A stretch of DNA of 64,000 nt from an uncultured Clostridia bacterium (GCA_947631455.1 CANRLH010000003.1:1-64000); one strand, 5' to 3'. Positions 1-11,734 are shown, counted from the stretch's first letter. Translations and numbers: made by a program. The notes: a model not told the origin generated them from the sequence alone.

Positions 1-131
1 TTATCATTTAATCCATGATAATTTATAGTTATCTGTAGTTGAAATCTAATGGAATATGTATTTATAAAAATAGCAATGCTATTTTGAATTTTTGTAATCA
101 ATCAATTTTATATCAATAACATTACTGATTT

Positions 132-159
132 AGGACTCATATAAAAATTTGTGAGTCCT
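132..159 (+). terminator. Possible hairpin terminator
   Basis: AGGACTCA and TGAGTCCT form an 8-bp stem around a 12-nt AT loop and are followed by a short T-rich tail. No intact gene lies upstream in the window, so what it would terminate is unknown. It may instead be part of an insertion-sequence end. Bases 1-130 show no coding or structural signal. Confidence 0.3.
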
Positions 160-193
160 TATTCTATCAAAAACCCCATTACCGAAAAGTGAA

Positions 194-460
194 ATGCACC
201 CAAAAGGAGTGCCAAACAAAAGGTACACAGGAGAATTTAAGCAAAAGGTTATAGAAACAATGAAGTGGGAAGGATTAAGCTATCGGGAAGCGGTAAGGAA
301 ATATGAAATTCCTGACCACAAACTTACCACTTTCATTGACCTTGACTGTCCGTGGCGACCTTCCTATGTCGGACGGATTTTGCGGACACTTTTAATGAAG
401 GATGTAATATTTCAGAATGTGTCGTTGGCTGAGACGAAGCGAATTACAGTCTTGCGGTAG
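194..460 (+). pseudogene. IS3-family transposase OrfA N-terminal fragment
   Basis: The first ~39 residues (GVPNKRYTGEFKQKVIETMK, then LSYREAVRKYEI) read as the helix-turn-helix start of an IS3-family OrfA, the DNA-binding half of the transposase. After residue ~40 the similarity stops and the remaining ~49 residues look like out-of-frame sequence. The fragment is much shorter than a full OrfA and no OrfB follows, so it is a dead remnant. It belongs to the insertion-sequence debris at this edge of the window. Confidence 0.6.
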
Positions 461-569
461 ATTTTCTCACATTTGTATGCTATAATACTTTGCGTTGAGG
501 TAACAAATCGGCGATTAATTCCGGATTTTTCGTTAGTCTATACTATAGAGAGTGGAGCACAAATATCTT

Positions 570-1487
570 ATGAATTGTAAAGAAGCAACTACAATATTTG
601 AAAACATTACAAAAAAGAGTGTCGTTCAAATAGAGCGGTGCGGCGTTGGTATTGCTAACTATGTTTTCTCCGTCTTCACTGCTGCTGAAAAGTTTATTCT
701 CAGATGCAGTAAAGAAGAGGATGCCTATAAAGACACCGTTTATTGGCTTAGCAAGTTATCTGTATGCGAAATTCCAATACCTATTGTGTTATCGAAAGGA
801 ACCTATAGAGACTATTCATATTTTATTCTTTCATATATTCCTGGGGACGATATTGGAAATATCTACAATGAATTAAATGACAGTGAGAAAAAACAAATTG
901 CCAAAGAGGTCGTTAAGATACAGCAAAGGGTATCAAGGATCGATATATCAACAGATACGGAGTGGACATGGAACAGCTTTATTGATGAACTGTTGAATCG
1001 TGCAGAAGAGAGAATAAAAAGAAAACACTACTTTGACACTGACAAAATACATATTATAAAAAAATTGCAACAAGAAATAAAGGAATATTTGGATGCGGTT
1101 CAGCCAATACCATATTTGGATGATATCAGCACAAAAAATTTATTGATTTATAATGGAAAAGTATCTGGGGTAATAGATATTGATTGGATAGGTTTAGGCG
1201 ATATGCTTACCTTTGTTGCGCTAACTAAGGTTGCATTACTCAATATGGATTTGGATACCAAGTATATTGATTATCTGTTAGATGAAATTCACCTTAACAC
1301 GATAGAGTACAAAGCGTTTGTATTCTATTGTCTGCTTTATTGTGTTGACTTCATGGGAGAAAGAGGTATGCAATTCCTTGATAAAAAAATTCCAGTAAAT
1401 GAGAGTATAATCCAGAAGTTAAATGATATATTTAACATTCTTATGGAAGAATGGAACGAATGCTGTAAACGGCAAATTCCCGTTTAA
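570..1487 (+). CDS. APH/choline-kinase family phosphotransferase
   Basis: A 305-residue protein with the aminoglycoside phosphotransferase fold. The catalytic loop is YLDDISTKN, where the family usually has HGDxxxxN; the catalytic Asp and the Asn are present but the His is Tyr. It is followed by the metal-binding segment GVIDID. The N-terminal lobe and the SYIPGDDI hinge also fit the family. It should transfer phosphate from ATP to a small hydroxylated substrate, which cannot be identified from sequence; drug resistance is not implied. I take ATG 570, which has GTGGAG 12 nt upstream, over the GTG at 552. It lies alone between two insertion-sequence remnants, so it is probably acquired cargo. 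Confidence 0.7.
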   Translation: MNCKEATTIFENITKKSVVQIERCGVGIANYVFSVFTAAEKFILRCSKEEDAYKDTVYWLSKLSVCEIPIPIVLSKGTYRDYSYFILSYIPGDDIGNIYNELNDSEKKQIAKEVVKIQQRVSRIDISTDTEWTWNSFIDELLNRAEERIKRKHYFDTDKIHIIKKLQQEIKEYLDAVQPIPYLDDISTKNLLIYNGKVSGVIDIDWIGLGDMLTFVALTKVALLNMDLDTKYIDYLLDEIHLNTIEYKAFVFYCLLYCVDFMGERGMQFLDKKIPVNESIIQKLNDIFNILMEEWNECCKRQIPV

Positions 1488-1506
1488 TCGCTAAATAAAA
1501 CCGGCA

Positions 1507-2045
1507 CAATATCAATAGTTGTTTAAAAAAAGAAAAAATGAAAAAATACATGCAAGCAGCTACCGACAGGTGGCTGCTTGTGTGTTATAGTGGTGTTAGT
1601 GAGAAAAAATATGTAAAATACGATTTCTGAAGCGTTTAAAATTTTTGTAACCGTAAGCGTTTCTTTTAAGGACTTTAATTTTGTCGTTACAGCCTTCTGT
1701 GAGACAGTTTGTAACCCGGTTAAGAAAATTAATTAATAATGCCAGTATACCTATTACGCATTGTTTTGGCGCATCTTTTATAACTTCGTTCTTTTCGTGT
1801 AAACTTCTTAAATAACTTGTTAGGTAATGTCCGTACCGTTCAGGTGAAATATCTATAGTTATTTTGTTTACATGGCAGATTAATATATTGATGTTTTTTC
1901 ATAATATGAGTATAGAGCATATTGGTTCCTCCGTTCAATGGCTTGTATCATTTCCATTTTAACGGATTTTTACCAAATATGCTCTACTTTTTTCTATCTT
2001 TTTTCGTAGCTCTGCATGGTTACACCAACTTTTAGTATATAGCTA
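1507..2045 (-). mobile_element. Degenerate ISL3-family insertion-sequence remnant
   Basis: Bases ~1507-1780 closely match 45779-46070 elsewhere in the window, where the reverse strand encodes the C-terminus of an ISL3-type transposase. Here the reading frame is broken and the middle of the gene appears deleted. The part near 1780-2045 still holds short transposase-like stretches and an end-like sequence (GGTTACACCAACTTTTAG). No functional transposase remains. The two copies share a hairpin made from GCAGC..CCGAC..GGTGGCTGC near the end of the gene. Confidence 0.6.
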
Positions 2046-2091
2046 ATAAAACAAAAACGCCGGAAACAATGACTTTGCATCATTTCCGACG
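2044..2091 (-). terminator. Rho-independent terminator of tRNA-Leu
   Basis: On the minus strand CGTCGGAAATGATG pairs with CATTGTTTCCGGCG (one mismatch, two wobbles), and the stem is followed by TTTTTGTTTTATT. It lies 9 bases after the CCA end of the tRNA, so it should end the tRNA transcript. Confidence 0.8.
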
Positions 2092-2100
2092 ATAAGCTTC

Positions 2101-2187
2101 TGGTGCCGCTAACCGGACTTGAACCGGTACGCTGTTGCCAGCGAGGGATTTTAAGTCCCTTGTGTCTGCCTATTCCACCACAGCGGC
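2101..2187 (-). tRNA. tRNA-Leu (anticodon TAA)
   Basis: Read on the minus strand, the acceptor arm GCCGCTG pairs with TAGCGGC, followed by the discriminator A and an encoded CCA. The anticodon stem-loop AGGGA-CTTAAAA-TCCCT gives anticodon TAA. A long variable arm and the T-arm GGTTCAAGTCC are present. At 87 nt it has the length of a class II leucine tRNA. It reads UUA/UUG codons. The tRNA borders the insertion-sequence debris, a common integration site, but I see no duplicated tRNA end. Confidence 0.96.
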
Positions 2188-2332
2188 ATAATTTTACTGA
2201 AATATTATACTACAATTCATGTTTTTTGTCAAGAATTTATTGCAGTAATTGTGCAGAATTACAAAAAAAAGCTTGCCAGTATAAAAAATAAGGGCGATTT
2301 TTACAAAGTATTTTTACAAATAAGTTTTTTTC

Positions 2333-2361
2333 TTGAAAATAATTAATAATTATGGTATCAT
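2333..2361 (+). promoter_or_regulatory. Promoter of the ATP synthase operon
   Basis: TTGAAA, a 17-bp spacer and TATCAT lie about 75 bp upstream of the first gene of the atp operon. No other good sigma-A site is visible in the gap between the tRNA and the operon. Confidence 0.6.
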
Positions 2362-2434
2362 ATATAGTAAAGTTTAAAAGTAATATGTGGTAATTATAGG
2401 CAAATACCTTTATATATCTGCGGGAGAGTGAAAA

Positions 2435-2863
2435 ATGTCAAAATTAAAGGATAATCCGCTCAGACCGTTTCTTAAAAAGCTTTTATTTAAAATGTCAGTA
2501 CTGCTTGTTATAACGTATATAATAACAGCTTTAATAAGCTTCAGCTTTGATGTCAAAATGATCGCGGGGCTGCTTGTAGGGTACGCTTTCATGATAGCTT
2601 CAAACTTTTTTATGGCTGACTGTATGTATTACGGCGTTATGTTGAATAGACTTCATGCGAAAAAAATAATCGTCGGAAGCTATTTTCTCAGATACATTCT
2701 GCTGTTTTTGATATGCGTTTTTGGATATAAGTTTGTTGGGATCAATCCGTTCGGTGTACTTATACCGCAGTTTTATCCAAGAATAGCAATGACTTTTGAC
2801 AATCTGTTTAAAAAAGGAGTGAAGAACAATGCCGATTCAGCAGATAAGCACGGCAGCGCTTGA
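2435..2863 (+). CDS. atpI: Putative ATP synthase protein I
   Basis: A 142-residue membrane protein with about four hydrophobic helices at the head of the atp operon, the usual place of atpI. In other bacteria AtpI is thought to help assemble the c-ring. Primary sequence conservation in this family is weak, so the call rests mostly on size, hydrophobicity and position. It starts at ATG 2435 behind GGGAGAG. Its end overlaps atpB by 35 bp, implying translational coupling. The C-terminal tail (NNADSADKHGSA) is polar and probably cytoplasmic. Confidence 0.6.
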   Translation: MSKLKDNPLRPFLKKLLFKMSVLLVITYIITALISFSFDVKMIAGLLVGYAFMIASNFFMADCMYYGVMLNRLHAKKIIVGSYFLRYILLFLICVFGYKFVGINPFGVLIPQFYPRIAMTFDNLFKKGVKNNADSADKHGSA

Positions 2864-3575
2864 TATTCACGGCCCGAAGATCGTATTCACTATCCCCGGG
2901 ATCAACTGGAAAATAACCGAGACCGTTGTTGTAGGCTGGATAGTTATTGCATTTATACTTGCTCTGTGCATTTTTCTGACCAGAAATCTTAAGAAGACGC
3001 CCAGTACCAAGCGTCAGGTAATAGCAGAGTATATTGTAAGCTCTGTAAATAATCTGGTAAAACAGAATATGGGCTCAAAGTATATGAGGTATGCTCCGTA
3101 TATAGCTACGCTGATAAGCTATGCCGCTCTGGGAAGCCTTGTGAGCCTCATCGGACTCCGTTCGATAACCGCAGACGTCAATACTACCCTTACATGGGGA
3201 GCTATGACGTTTATTTTGATAACTTATGAAAAATTCAGAGCAAACGGCTTTTTAGGATATTTCAAGTCTTATACGCAGCCGGTTCCGGTAATAACCCCGA
3301 TCAATATAATAAGTGAGGTGGCGACTCCTGTATCCATGGCGTTCCGTCTTTTCGGAAATATAGCCGGAGGAATGGTAATAACGGGAATAATTTATATGGC
3401 TCTTGCCGCTGCGTCGTCGGCGCTTCACTTAAGCTTTGCAATCGGTCCGTTTTCGATAAATGTGCTTCAGGTTGGAATCCCAGCCGTTTTAAGCGTATAT
3501 TTTGACCTGTTTGCAGGATGTATTCAGGCGTATATATTTGCAACGCTTACAATGGTAAACGTGGCGCAGGATTAG
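2829..3575 (+). CDS. atpB: ATP synthase F0 subunit a
   Basis: A 248-residue membrane protein forming the ion half-channels against the c-ring. The diagnostic helix with the essential Arg is present (VSMAFRLFGNIAGGMV), and the C-terminus matches the last subunit a helices (DLFAGCIQAYIFATLTMVNV). Length is normal. An AAAGGAGTG ribosome binding site precedes ATG 2829 inside the end of the upstream gene. It works with two different c subunits encoded next. Confidence 0.96.
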   Translation: MPIQQISTAALDIHGPKIVFTIPGINWKITETVVVGWIVIAFILALCIFLTRNLKKTPSTKRQVIAEYIVSSVNNLVKQNMGSKYMRYAPYIATLISYAALGSLVSLIGLRSITADVNTTLTWGAMTFILITYEKFRANGFLGYFKSYTQPVPVITPINIISEVATPVSMAFRLFGNIAGGMVITGIIYMALAAASSALHLSFAIGPFSINVLQVGIPAVLSVYFDLFAGCIQAYIFATLTMVNVAQD

Positions 3576-3594
3576 GTAAGTTTTGACATTTTAG

Positions 3595-4191
<597 letters not shown>

Positions 4192-4232
4192 TTTCTTAGT
4201 AAACCATTAAACACTAAAACCGGGAGGTAAAA

Positions 4233-4748
4233 ATGGCAAGTATTATTTTAGCTGAAACTCCTTTTTTCTCTATTGATTATCAAACAATAATCCCCGTACT
4301 TTGTAATACGCTTATTTTATTTTTGTCGTTAAAGCATTTTCTGTTTAAGCCTGTAAACAGAGTCCTTGATGCTCGCAGGCAGGAGGTCGAGGACGTTTAC
4401 GCCAACGCGCATGAGGCTGAGAGCAGCGCCAAAAAGCTGGAAGCTGAGTACAGCGCAAAAATGGCCGGTGTAAAGGAAGAGTCGGCGAGAATTTTACAGA
4501 CCGCCACTGCAAAGGCTAATACCCGCAGCGACGAGATCATAAGTGATGCTAAAAATCAGGCGAAGGGTATTATAAGCCGTGCTAATGAGGAAATTGAGAC
4601 CGAGAAAAAGAGAGCGGTAAATGAAATAAAAACTGAGATCACAGGCATCGTGTTCAACGTAGCCGAAAAAGTGGTGAATAAAAATATTTCTTCTGCCGAT
4701 AATGAAAAGTTCATTGAAGAGTTCATTGACAATGTAGGTGAGCTGTAA
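4233..4748 (+). CDS. atpF: ATP synthase F0 subunit b
   Basis: A 171-residue peripheral stalk subunit: one N-terminal membrane helix (roughly residues 15-36) followed by a long charged helix rich in Ala, Glu and Lys that dimerises and reaches the top of F1. ANAHEAESSAKKLEAEY is typical of the family. GGGAGG precedes ATG 4233. Its stop codon overlaps the start of atpH by one base, so the stalk subunits b and delta are translationally coupled. Confidence 0.93.
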   Translation: MASIILAETPFFSIDYQTIIPVLCNTLILFLSLKHFLFKPVNRVLDARRQEVEDVYANAHEAESSAKKLEAEYSAKMAGVKEESARILQTATAKANTRSDEIISDAKNQAKGIISRANEEIETEKKRAVNEIKTEITGIVFNVAEKVVNKNISSADNEKFIEEFIDNVGEL

Positions 4749-5290
4749 TGAACGGTTCATATGTTAACAATTATGCAGAGGCATTGTTTGAGCTTTCCTG
4801 TGAACAGGACTGCCTTGAACAAACCTTTGGTGAGCTTGGTGCGCTTGCTGAGGTTTTCAGACTGAATCCCGACCTTGTAAAATTTTTTAATCTGCCAACG
4901 GTTGAGTGGCAGGAAAAGGAACAGGTCATAAAGGAAACTCTCAAGGACAGGCTGAGTGTTCTTACGTATAATTTTTTAAGCGTTGTTGCGCTTAAGGGAA
5001 GAAGCGGCGGATTCTGTGAGATATATTCTGCTTTTAAGGAACTGTATAATAAAAAGATGAACATTTTAGAGGTAACAGTTTCAACTTCAGAACCGTTGTC
5101 GGAAAGACTCAGAGAAAAGCTTACACAAAAGCTTTGTTTGGTTTCCGGAAAAACGATTAAACTTAACGAAAAGACGGATAAAAGCATATTAGGCGGAATA
5201 GTCCTTTCCTATAATAATACTGTTTTGAGCGGAAGCATTAAGGACAGGCTTGATAAGCTAAAAGCGCAAATAGATTCTATTGTAGTATAG
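4748..5290 (+). CDS. atpH: ATP synthase F1 subunit delta
   Basis: A 180-residue OSCP/delta subunit linking the peripheral stalk to the alpha subunits. The N-terminal helical domain starts YVNNYAEALFEL, as in other delta subunits, and the C-terminal part ends with the family signature GGIVLSYNNTVLSGSIKDRL. The start overlaps the atpF stop (TAATG). The gap to atpA is 27 bp. Confidence 0.93.
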   Translation: MNGSYVNNYAEALFELSCEQDCLEQTFGELGALAEVFRLNPDLVKFFNLPTVEWQEKEQVIKETLKDRLSVLTYNFLSVVALKGRSGGFCEIYSAFKELYNKKMNILEVTVSTSEPLSERLREKLTQKLCLVSGKTIKLNEKTDKSILGGIVLSYNNTVLSGSIKDRLDKLKAQIDSIVV

Positions 5291-5317
5291 AATTTAGAAA
5301 GGTATGGTAAAGTACTT

Positions 5318-6838
5318 ATGAATTTACGTCCTGATGAAATTACGGGTATTTTAAAGGAGAAAATCAAAAATTATAAGGCAGAACTGTCTCTTGACGATGT
5401 CGGAACAGTTGTTACTGTCGGTGACGGTATATCAAAGATTCACGGACTTGAAAAATGCATGGCCGGCGAGCTTTTGGAGTTTGAGGGCGGAGTTATGGGA
5501 ATGGCTCAGAACCTTGAGGAGGAGTTTGTCGGTGCTGTTTTATTGGGCGATGACGACAATATAAAAGAGGGAAGTCAGGTAAAGAGAACCGGAAAAATCG
5601 TATCTGTACCTGTCGGCAGTGAACTCCTGGGCAGAGTAGTAAACGCTCTGGGAGAGCCTATTGATGGCAAGGGACAGATCTTTACGACTGAGACACGTCC
5701 GATTGAGTCACCGGCGTTTGGAATCATTACCAGAAAATCAGTAAACAGACCGCTTCAGACTGGAATTAAGGCAATAGATTCTATGATTCCTATTGGCAGG
5801 GGACAGAGAGAGCTTATAATAGGCGATCGCCAGACGGGTAAAACCACGATCGCTCTGGATACTATTATAAATCAAAGCGATAAGGACTGTATTTGTATAT
5901 ACGTTGCGATAGGTCAGAAAAACTCAACCGTTGCAAACGTGGTCGAAACTCTTGAGCGTGCGGGAGCAATGAATTACACTATCGTTGTATCTGCTTCTGC
6001 AAGTGAGAAAGCGCCTTTACAGTATATGGCGCCGTATTCCGGCTGCGCAATGGCTGAATACTTCATGCTTCAGGGCAAGGATGTACTTATAATATACGAC
6101 GATCTTTCAAAGCACGCAGTGGCATACAGAACAATGTCTTTGCTTTTGCAGCGTCCGACTGGCCGTGAGGCTTATCCGGGTGACGTTTTCTACCTGCACT
6201 CAAGACTTTTAGAGCGTGCCTGCAACTTGAATGAAGAATATGGCGGAGGCTCGATAACCGCGCTTCCTATTATAGAAACTCAGGCGGGAGATGTTTCCGC
6301 TTACATCCCCACAAACGTGATCTCGATCACTGATGGACAGATATTTTTGGAATCTGAGCTTTTCTTCTCGGGAATCCGACCGGCGGTAAACCCTGGTATT
6401 TCAGTATCCCGTGTTGGAGGATCTGCTCAGATAAAGGCGATGAAGAAAGTATCAGGTTCCTTAAAGCTTATGTATTCTCAGTACAGAGAGCTTCAGTCGT
6501 TCGCGCAGTTCGGCTCTGATCTTGATAAGGATACAAAGGAAAGACTTGAGCAAGGCGAGAGGATAGTTGAAGTTCTTAAGCAGGGAAAGAGCTCACCTTT
6601 AAGTGTTGAGGATCAGGTCATTATCATATATGCCGTTACAAACGGTTATCTTAAGGAGATTCCGGTATCGGCAGTTTTAGATTTTCAGTCGGCATTGTTC
6701 AGTCATATCCACTATTCACACCCGGAAATCGCGGAGTCTATTGTTAAAACCAAGGATCTGACTGAGGAAAATGAAAAAGAGCTTATTAAAGTTTTAGAGG
6801 ATTTTGTTGAGAAATACAAGAAAGAATCACTTTCATAA
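5318..6838 (+). CDS. atpA: ATP synthase F1 subunit alpha
   Basis: A 506-residue alpha subunit of normal length, carrying the non-catalytic nucleotide sites of F1. It has an N-terminal beta-barrel, a P-loop GDRQTGKT near residue 169, and the signature [14 protein letters not shown] near residue 365 with the arginine finger region. The start at ATG 5318 follows a modest GAAAGG site. It sits between delta and gamma as in most bacterial atp operons. Confidence 0.97.
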   Translation: MNLRPDEITGILKEKIKNYKAELSLDDVGTVVTVGDGISKIHGLEKCMAGELLEFEGGVMGMAQNLEEEFVGAVLLGDDDNIKEGSQVKRTGKIVSVPVGSELLGRVVNALGEPIDGKGQIFTTETRPIESPAFGIITRKSVNRPLQTGIKAIDSMIPIGRGQRELIIGDRQTGKTTIALDTIINQSDKDCICIYVAIGQKNSTVANVVETLERAGAMNYTIVVSASASEKAPLQYMAPYSGCAMAEYFMLQGKDVLIIYDDLSKHAVAYRTMSLLLQRPTGREAYPGDVFYLHSRLLERACNLNEEYGGGSITALPIIETQAGDVSAYIPTNVISITDGQIFLESELFFSGIRPAVNPGISVSRVGGSAQIKAMKKVSGSLKLMYSQYRELQSFAQFGSDLDKDTKERLEQGERIVEVLKQGKSSPLSVEDQVIIIYAVTNGYLKEIPVSAVLDFQSALFSHIHYSHPEIAESIVKTKDLTEENEKELIKVLEDFVEKYKKESLS

Positions 6839-6854
6839 GGGAGGTGTCTCCTAA

Positions 6855-7763
6855 GTGGCATCAGCCAACATAAAAGACGTAAAGCGTCGCATCAGAAGCG
6901 TTGAAAGCACTATGCAGATAACAAAGGCTATGGAGCTTGTAGCTTCTTCTAAGCTTAGGCGTGCAAAGGAAAGAGCAGAACAGTCTCAGCCGTACTTTAA
7001 TACTTTGTACGAAACGATAAAAAGAATTTCAAAGGACAGTGCTTTTAAGGGCATTTCAAAAAGTCTGAAGGAAAGACACGCTCTTATGATTGTCATTGCA
7101 GGAGACAGGGGCCTTGCCGGCGGATTTAATCACAATGTTCTTAAAATGGCTGTTGAGAAGATAAAGGCCTTAGAGTCTGATGGCTACAAGGTATCTGTCA
7201 TGCCGGTAGGTAAAAAGGCTGTCGAGTATTTTCACAGATATAACTATCCGGTCTTCAGAGAATATCAGCAGGTTGCAGAGACTATTACGGCATTTGATTG
7301 CATTGAGCTTAGTGAAGAACTCGTTTTGAAGTATACAAGAGGAGAGTTTGGCATAATAGAACTTTGCTACACCACATTTGTAAACACTCTGTCTCAGTTG
7401 CCTAAATCGGTTCGGATACTGCCGCTGAGCATCGACGAGGAGACAAACGATACTAAAGAAGATAGCAGCGGTGATTCTGATACTAACCGCAAAAAGTATT
7501 CAGCTTCTGTTTTATATGATCCATCTCCGGAAGAGGTTTTTGAACTTTTGCTTCCTAAATACTTTGCTGGAATTTATTTCGGAGCTGTGGCCGATTCTTA
7601 TGCAGCGGAACAGGCAGCAAGGCGCACCGCTATGGAATCCGCCAGCGACAACGCACAGGAAATGATTGATAATTTATCTCTGCTATATAACAGAGCAAGA
7701 CAGGCGCAGATAACTCAGGAGCTTACTGAGATAGTGTCAGGCTCTATTAAAAACAGCGATTAG
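6855..7763 (+). CDS. atpG: ATP synthase F1 subunit gamma
   Basis: A 302-residue central stalk subunit that rotates inside the alpha/beta hexamer. The N-terminal helix (IKDVKRRIRSVESTMQITKA) and C-terminal helix (YNRARQAQITQELTEIVSGS) are both typical. A GTG start at 6855 follows GGGAGGTG. A 20-residue acidic insertion near residue 200 (TNDTKEDSSGDSDTNRKKYS) is longer than in many homologues, though the region is variable in the family. Confidence 0.96.
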   Translation: MASANIKDVKRRIRSVESTMQITKAMELVASSKLRRAKERAEQSQPYFNTLYETIKRISKDSAFKGISKSLKERHALMIVIAGDRGLAGGFNHNVLKMAVEKIKALESDGYKVSVMPVGKKAVEYFHRYNYPVFREYQQVAETITAFDCIELSEELVLKYTRGEFGIIELCYTTFVNTLSQLPKSVRILPLSIDEETNDTKEDSSGDSDTNRKKYSASVLYDPSPEEVFELLLPKYFAGIYFGAVADSYAAEQAARRTAMESASDNAQEMIDNLSLLYNRARQAQITQELTEIVSGSIKNSD

Positions 7764-7772
7764 AAAGGGTGA

Positions 7773-9179
<1,407 letters not shown>

Positions 9180-9190
9180 GTGAAGCTTAA

Positions 9191-9613
9191 ATGAATTCAT
9201 ATAAGCTTAAAATAATCACCCCGGAAAAGACTTTCTTTGACGGAATGGTGACTCAGATTGTTGTGAGAACATCAGAGGGTAACGCCGGATTTCTGGCAGG
9301 GCATATTGACTATGTATCGAATATAGTAAGCGGTCCGCTCAAGGTGAGAGTCGGTGAGGAAAAAGTATATAAGACAGCAGCTGTTTCAGACGGCATAATA
9401 ATAGTTTCAGGCGGTGATATTACTATTTTGCCCGAGTCAGCCGAGTGGTCTGATGAAATAGACCTTGAACGTGCCGAAAGGGCAAAAAAAGCGGCTGAGG
9501 AAAGAATTAAAGCGTCCAAAAAATCTGACAGTGAGTTTGACATGGCGCAGATAAAGCTAAAGCGTGCGCTAACAAGAATTTCCGTATACAATCAGACTCA
9601 TACTCAAAACTGA
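9191..9613 (+). CDS. atpC: ATP synthase F1 subunit epsilon
   Basis: A 140-residue epsilon subunit: an N-terminal beta-sandwich (starting YKLKIITPEKTFFDGMV, with GNAGFLAGH) and a two-helix C-terminal domain rich in Ala, Lys and Glu that can inhibit hydrolysis. It is the last gene of the operon and is followed by a strong terminator 10 bp downstream. Confidence 0.94.
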   Translation: MNSYKLKIITPEKTFFDGMVTQIVVRTSEGNAGFLAGHIDYVSNIVSGPLKVRVGEEKVYKTAAVSDGIIIVSGGDITILPESAEWSDEIDLERAERAKKAAEERIKASKKSDSEFDMAQIKLKRALTRISVYNQTHTQN

Positions 9614-9622
9614 GAAATAATT

Positions 9623-9655
9623 AAAGCGGAGTAGGTTTTCTGCTCCGCTTTTTTG
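9623..9655 (+). terminator. Terminator of the ATP synthase operon
   Basis: AAAGCGGAG and CTCCGCTTT form a perfect 9-bp stem followed by a T run. Downstream bases 9656-9834 hold no gene I can support; a 36-codon open frame (9739-9849) of coding-like appearance is noted under rejected items. Confidence 0.88.
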
Positions 9656-9834
9656 CTTTGTGTTGTCTTTTTGACTTTCTGTACTTTTAGATGATTTGTT
9701 GCCTTGGCATTGGTGTTCCATATTTCCTTTATAATTCCATGATAACCCCCAAATGCATATTGAACTGGCGGCAGGCGATCGGACTGGCAGTAAGCCCGAT
9801 TATCGTATATTCAGCACAGTATTTTGAGATCATT

Positions 9835-10335
9835 CTAGCTGTGCTTTAGTACGAGGGAAAAGACATAATCGTCCATCACGAATCCGCTGCCGATATCAGT
9901 AACTTCACTTCTTATTATTTTCATACCCATCTTCTTGTAACCCGCAATAGCACGGTGATTTTGCTTGTTGACCGTAAGCCAGATACTGTTTAAGCCTTTT
10001 TCTTTTGCATAGCCCTTTAAAAAGTCAAAGGTTTTTTTAAGATAGCCTTTTCCTCTTTCTTCCTTTATCAGATATAACTTTGACAGAAAAAGAGTGTTGT
10101 CGCTTTTCGGACATATAGCGGTAAATCCGATATTTTTGCCGTTGTCACGAAGATAGTAATATTCGTATCCGTCCTTCATTGAAGCGGCAATTGCGACCGG
10201 GGACAGAAATTTTTCAAGCATATACTCAATTTGTTCAATAGTCAGAAGTTCTGAAAATGCTTCGTGCCATATATCACTTGCAAAGGATGCAAGCTCTGCG
10301 ATCTCATCACCTGTTTTTACAAGTTTTTGATCCAT
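9835..10335 (-). CDS. GNAT-family N-acetyltransferase
   Basis: A 166-residue acetyltransferase of the GNAT fold. The acetyl-CoA binding motif A is present as LYLIKEERGKGYLKKTFDFL, followed by the later motif NKQNHRAIAGYKKMGM. It would acetylate a small molecule or amine; the substrate is not predictable. I use ATG 10335, 6 nt after GAGGTG on the minus strand, because the ORF-track start (GTG 10344) lies inside that ribosome binding site. It faces away from glyA, sharing the intergenic region. Confidence 0.85.
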   Translation of the reverse strand: MDQKLVKTGDEIAELASFASDIWHEAFSELLTIEQIEYMLEKFLSPVAIAASMKDGYEYYYLRDNGKNIGFTAICPKSDNTLFLSKLYLIKEERGKGYLKKTFDFLKGYAKEKGLNSIWLTVNKQNHRAIAGYKKMGMKIIRSEVTDIGSGFVMDDYVFSLVLKHS

Positions 10336-10399
10336 ATGTATCACCTCAAAATAATTATAAAACTTAAATCCATGCTTGTCAATATTTGTGTTTTTACAC

Positions 10400-10428
10400 T
10401 TGAAAAAACAGTCAAAGTATTATATAAT
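10400..10428 (+). promoter_or_regulatory. Promoter of glyA
   Basis: TTGAAA, 17 bp and a perfect TATAAT stand 32 bp upstream of the glyA start. They probably also drive rarA, which follows 30 bp after glyA without a terminator. Confidence 0.75.
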
Positions 10429-10459
10429 TAAAATATATTATTTTAGGAGGACGAATCAT

Positions 10460-11704
10460 ATGGAAATGATGGACACTATCGGTTATGTTAAAAAGTATGA
10501 TGCCGAAGTCGGAGAGGCTATGGATAAGGAGCTTGCACGCCAGAGAAGAAATCTTGAGCTTATTGCAAGTGAAAATATAGTTTCGGGCGCCGTTATGGCC
10601 GCTATGGGAAGTGTTTTGACAAACAAGTATGCTGAGGGTTATCCCTCAAAGCGTTATTACGGCGGCTGTGAGTGCGTAGATGTAGTTGAAAATATTGCTA
10701 TTGACCGTGCGTGTAAGCTTTTCGGAGCAAAGTATGCAAATGTTCAGCCGCACTCAGGAGCTCAGGCGAACACAGCGGTTTACTTTGCGCTGGTAAACCC
10801 CGGAGATACTATTATGGGAATGAGTCTTGCTCACGGCGGACACTTGACTCATGGAAGTCCCGTAAATATTTCCGGAAAATACTTTAATTTTGTTTCTTAT
10901 GAGCTTGGTGACGATGAAAGAATTAACTATGATGAAATAGAAAGAAAGGCTAAGGAGTGCAAGCCAAAGCTTATAGTTGCCGGAGCAAGCGCGTATCCGC
11001 GGATCATAGATTTTGCAAGGATAGGTGAAATCGCAAAGGAAGTCGGCGCATACTTTATGGTGGATATGGCTCATATCGCGGGGCTTGTTGCTGCGGGTGA
11101 GCATCCTTCTCCTGTGGGTATCGCAGATGTTGTAACTACAACAACTCACAAGACCTTAAGAGGCCCAAGAGGAGGACTTATCTTAACAAACGACGAGGAG
11201 CTTGCAAAGAAGATAAACAAGGCTATATTCCCGGGAACACAGGGAGGGCCGCTTGAGCACGTTATCGCAGGTAAGGCTGTGTGCTTTGGCGAAGCGTTGA
11301 AGCCTGAGTTCAAGGCATATCAGCATCAGGTAGTTTTAAATGCCAAGGCTCTTGCCGAGGGGCTAGTAAAGAGAGGCTTCAGACTGGTGTCAGGAGGAAC
11401 GGATAATCACCTTATACTTGTAGATCTCCAGCCGTTTAACATAACGGGTAAGGAGCTTGAGCACAAACTTGATGAGGTCTTTATAACGGCAAATAAAAAT
11501 GCAATTCCAAATGATCCGCAAAGTCCGTTTATCACAAGCGGTATCAGAGTCGGAACTCCTGCCGTGACGACAAGAGGATTAAAGGAAGAGGATATGGATA
11601 TCATTGCAGAGTGTATTTATCTTGCGGCTACTGACTTTGAAAACAAGGCTGATGAGATAAAAGAAAAGGTTTCTGCACTATGTGCTAAATATCCGATTTA
11701 TTGA
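10460..11704 (+). CDS. glyA: Serine hydroxymethyltransferase
   Basis: A 414-residue PLP enzyme that interconverts serine and glycine and charges tetrahydrofolate with a one-carbon unit. The PLP lysine motif [14 protein letters not shown] is intact near residue 230, and the N-terminal [10 protein letters not shown] and [13 protein letters not shown] match the family. I start at ATG 10460 behind TAGGAGG; the 28 extra residues in the ORF track are translated promoter. It is cytoplasmic and probably cotranscribed with rarA. Confidence 0.97.
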   Translation: MEMMDTIGYVKKYDAEVGEAMDKELARQRRNLELIASENIVSGAVMAAMGSVLTNKYAEGYPSKRYYGGCECVDVVENIAIDRACKLFGAKYANVQPHSGAQANTAVYFALVNPGDTIMGMSLAHGGHLTHGSPVNISGKYFNFVSYELGDDERINYDEIERKAKECKPKLIVAGASAYPRIIDFARIGEIAKEVGAYFMVDMAHIAGLVAAGEHPSPVGIADVVTTTTHKTLRGPRGGLILTNDEELAKKINKAIFPGTQGGPLEHVIAGKAVCFGEALKPEFKAYQHQVVLNAKALAEGLVKRGFRLVSGGTDNHLILVDLQPFNITGKELEHKLDEVFITANKNAIPNDPQSPFITSGIRVGTPAVTTRGLKEEDMDIIAECIYLAATDFENKADEIKEKVSALCAKYPIY

Positions 11705-11734
11705 TTCTGATTTATGAAAGGAGCCTGAACCGAT

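Noticed and set aside
2103-2291. 62-residue ORF over the tRNA
   Set aside because: It is a translation of the tRNA-Leu gene in the antisense direction.
9739-9849. 36-codon open frame (MITPKCILNWRQAIGLAVSPIIVYSA...) overlapping the end of the GNAT gene
   Set aside because: Coding-like texture but no ribosome binding site and no recognised family; it may be the tail of a lost membrane protein, not enough to call.
10345-10459. Glycine riboswitch before glyA
   Set aside because: The leader between the promoter and the start codon is only about 25 bases, too short for the aptamer.
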